Shown: positions 6,660-7,275 of the stretch, one piece after another | Layout of the letters: each line of letters starts with the position of its first letter | Numbering within the stretch: position 1 is the stretch's first letter | Assembly (NCBI GenBank): GCA_002310075.1 | Contig: DBXU01000003.1 | Coordinates: 1 to 7,275 of the forward strand | DNA: 7,275 bases | Source of the DNA: Bacteroidales bacterium UBA1204 | GTDB taxonomy: Bacteria > Bacteroidota > Bacteroidia > Bacteroidales > F082 | Reading direction: 5' to 3' | Position numbers and translations under genes: made by a program | The notes under the pieces: generated by a model | What the model was told of the DNA's origin: nothing | Databases searched by the model: none | Seen by the model: only the letters and a program-made list of their open reading frames with translations

Positions 6660-7205
6660 ATGGTCATTCTTTTCAACAAACCCTATGGCGTGTTAAGCCA
6701 ATTCACCCCCGAGGCAGGACATCGAGCTCTCGATGAATTCGGATTCCCATCCAATGTTTATGCTGCCGGTCGGCTAGATCACGACAGCGAGGGCGCTTTG
6801 CTGCTCACAGATGACGGAAAACTGATCAAGAAACTGCTCGACCCCAAGTTTGAACATCCGCGCACCTATCTGGCACAAGTGGACGGACAAATCACCCCAG
6901 AAGCCATACGTCAGTTATCCAATGGAGTAGTCATCAAAGGATACAAAACCAAGCCATGCAGGGCTGAGATGGTAGAGACGCCCGAAGGGCTGTGGGACAG
7001 GATGCCTCCCATCCGCTATCGTGCCGCCATCCCTACCAGTTGGGTACGTCTCACCCTCATCGAAGGGAAAAATAGGCAAGTACGCCATATGACAGCAGCT
7101 GTTGGCTTTCCCACTCTGCGACTCATTCGTATCCAGATTGGAAATATCGCCTTGGGCAACCTTCAACCCGGGGAATGGAAAATCATCACTGGCCGTGTGA
7201 TTTAA
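6660..7205 (+). CDS. rluE: RluE/RsuA-family 23S rRNA pseudouridine synthase
   Basis: This 181-residue enzyme isomerises a specific uridine in rRNA. Overall similarity to E. coli RluE (23S rRNA U2457), as I recall that sequence, is high across the length. It begins at once with ILFNKPYGVLSQF and has the catalytic motif GRLDHDSEG (37-45, Asp40 catalytic). It continues with PPIRYRAAIPTSW (116-128) and the C-terminal EGKNRQVRHMTAAVGFPTLR block. There is no N-terminal S4 domain, which fits RluE and not RsuA or RluB/F. The ATG follows the apbE TAA by 4 bp. It is the last gene of the operon and is followed by the hairpin at 7224-7250. The exact target uridine is inferred from family likeness. Confidence 0.92.
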   Translation: MVILFNKPYGVLSQFTPEAGHRALDEFGFPSNVYAAGRLDHDSEGALLLTDDGKLIKKLLDPKFEHPRTYLAQVDGQITPEAIRQLSNGVVIKGYKTKPCRAEMVETPEGLWDRMPPIRYRAAIPTSWVRLTLIEGKNRQVRHMTAAVGFPTLRLIRIQIGNIALGNLQPGEWKIITGRVI

Positions 7206-7218
7206 GCAGTAAAGGAAC

Positions 7219-7250
7219 AAAAAAAAGAAAGCCGCTTAGCGGCTTTCTTT
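7219..7250. terminator. Shared bidirectional intrinsic terminator between rluE and the tRNA
   Basis: A perfect 12-bp stem (AAAGAAAGCCGC at 7224-7235 and its complement at 7239-7250) encloses a 3-base TTA loop. On the minus strand it is followed by a run of eight T (complement of 7219-7226, three of which also lie in the stem), a strong terminator for the tRNA. On the plus strand the stem ends in TTTCTTT, a weaker T-tract that could stop the operon ending at rluE. The outer stem base at 7250 is also the final A of the tRNA CCA. Confidence 0.87.
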
Positions 7251-7275
7251 GGTACTCCCGCAGGGGGTCGAACCC
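7250..7275 (-). tRNA. tRNA 3' end, isotype unknown, cut by the window edge
   Basis: Read on the minus strand from 7275, the sequence gives GGG of the T-stem, a canonical 7-base T-loop TTCGACC, the T-stem 3' strand CCCTG, an acceptor 3' strand CGGGAGT, discriminator A and an encoded CCA ending at 7250. The rest of the T-stem should read CA just past the edge if the stem is perfect. The anticodon lies outside the window, so the amino acid cannot be assigned. The acceptor predicts a 5' strand close to ACTCCCG. A terminator hairpin follows directly. Confidence 0.86.

Noticed and set aside
6915..7220. 101-codon minus-strand frame opposite rluE
   Set aside because: It is antisense to the conserved C-terminal half of the pseudouridine synthase and has no recognisable domain.
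1..7275. A mobile element, defence system, CRISPR array or biosynthetic cluster
   Set aside because: No transposase, integrase, nuclease-effector pair, direct-repeat array or target duplication was seen; all gene families are common chromosomal ones. A partial tRNA at the edge could be an integration site, but nothing in the window shows insertion.

Overview
The window looks like ordinary chromosomal DNA from a member of the Bacteroidota, most likely order Bacteroidales. Three things support this. The upstream regions carry TAnnTTTG boxes, the -7 element of the Bacteroidetes primary sigma factor. The start codons have short A-rich leaders without a Shine-Dalgarno sequence. The gene families include a DUF5686 outer-membrane protein with a carboxypeptidase-regulatory-like domain, a small secreted SPOR protein and a DivIC-like protein. 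I cannot name a genus. I see no phage, insertion sequence, CRISPR array or toxin-antitoxin signature.

Layout: positions 1-1018 (minus) hold ruvB, cut by the left edge with only its last few codons missing. It diverges from a secreted SPOR-domain protein (1110-1523, plus); the two -7 boxes between them form a perfect 10-bp inverted repeat. The SPOR gene converges, with a 3-bp gap, on a minus-strand pair: a D-2-hydroxyacid dehydrogenase (1527-2447) and, upstream of it, a RidA enamine/imine deaminase (2444-2818). These two are joined by an ATGA stop/start overlap. A second divergent promoter region (about 2848-2896) separates ridA from a compact plus-strand operon: DivIC/FtsB-like division protein (2921-3217), DUF5686 outer-membrane protein (3214-5664), ApbE lipoprotein (5669-6655) and RluE-type pseudouridine synthase (6660-7205). 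Its junctions are ATGA or 4-bp gaps. The window ends with a perfect 12-bp hairpin (7224-7250) and the 3' end of a minus-strand tRNA that converges on the operon and shares the hairpin as a terminator.

How the genes fit together: most are housekeeping genes for DNA repair, cell division, metabolite repair, flavoprotein maturation and rRNA modification. The RidA/dehydrogenase pair makes chemical sense, because RidA yields 2-oxo acids and this dehydrogenase family reduces 2-oxo acids. The plus-strand operon mixes envelope and division functions with an rRNA modifier and has no obvious single pathway. I found no convincing undescribed system. The least understood component is the DUF5686 protein, whose function is unknown.
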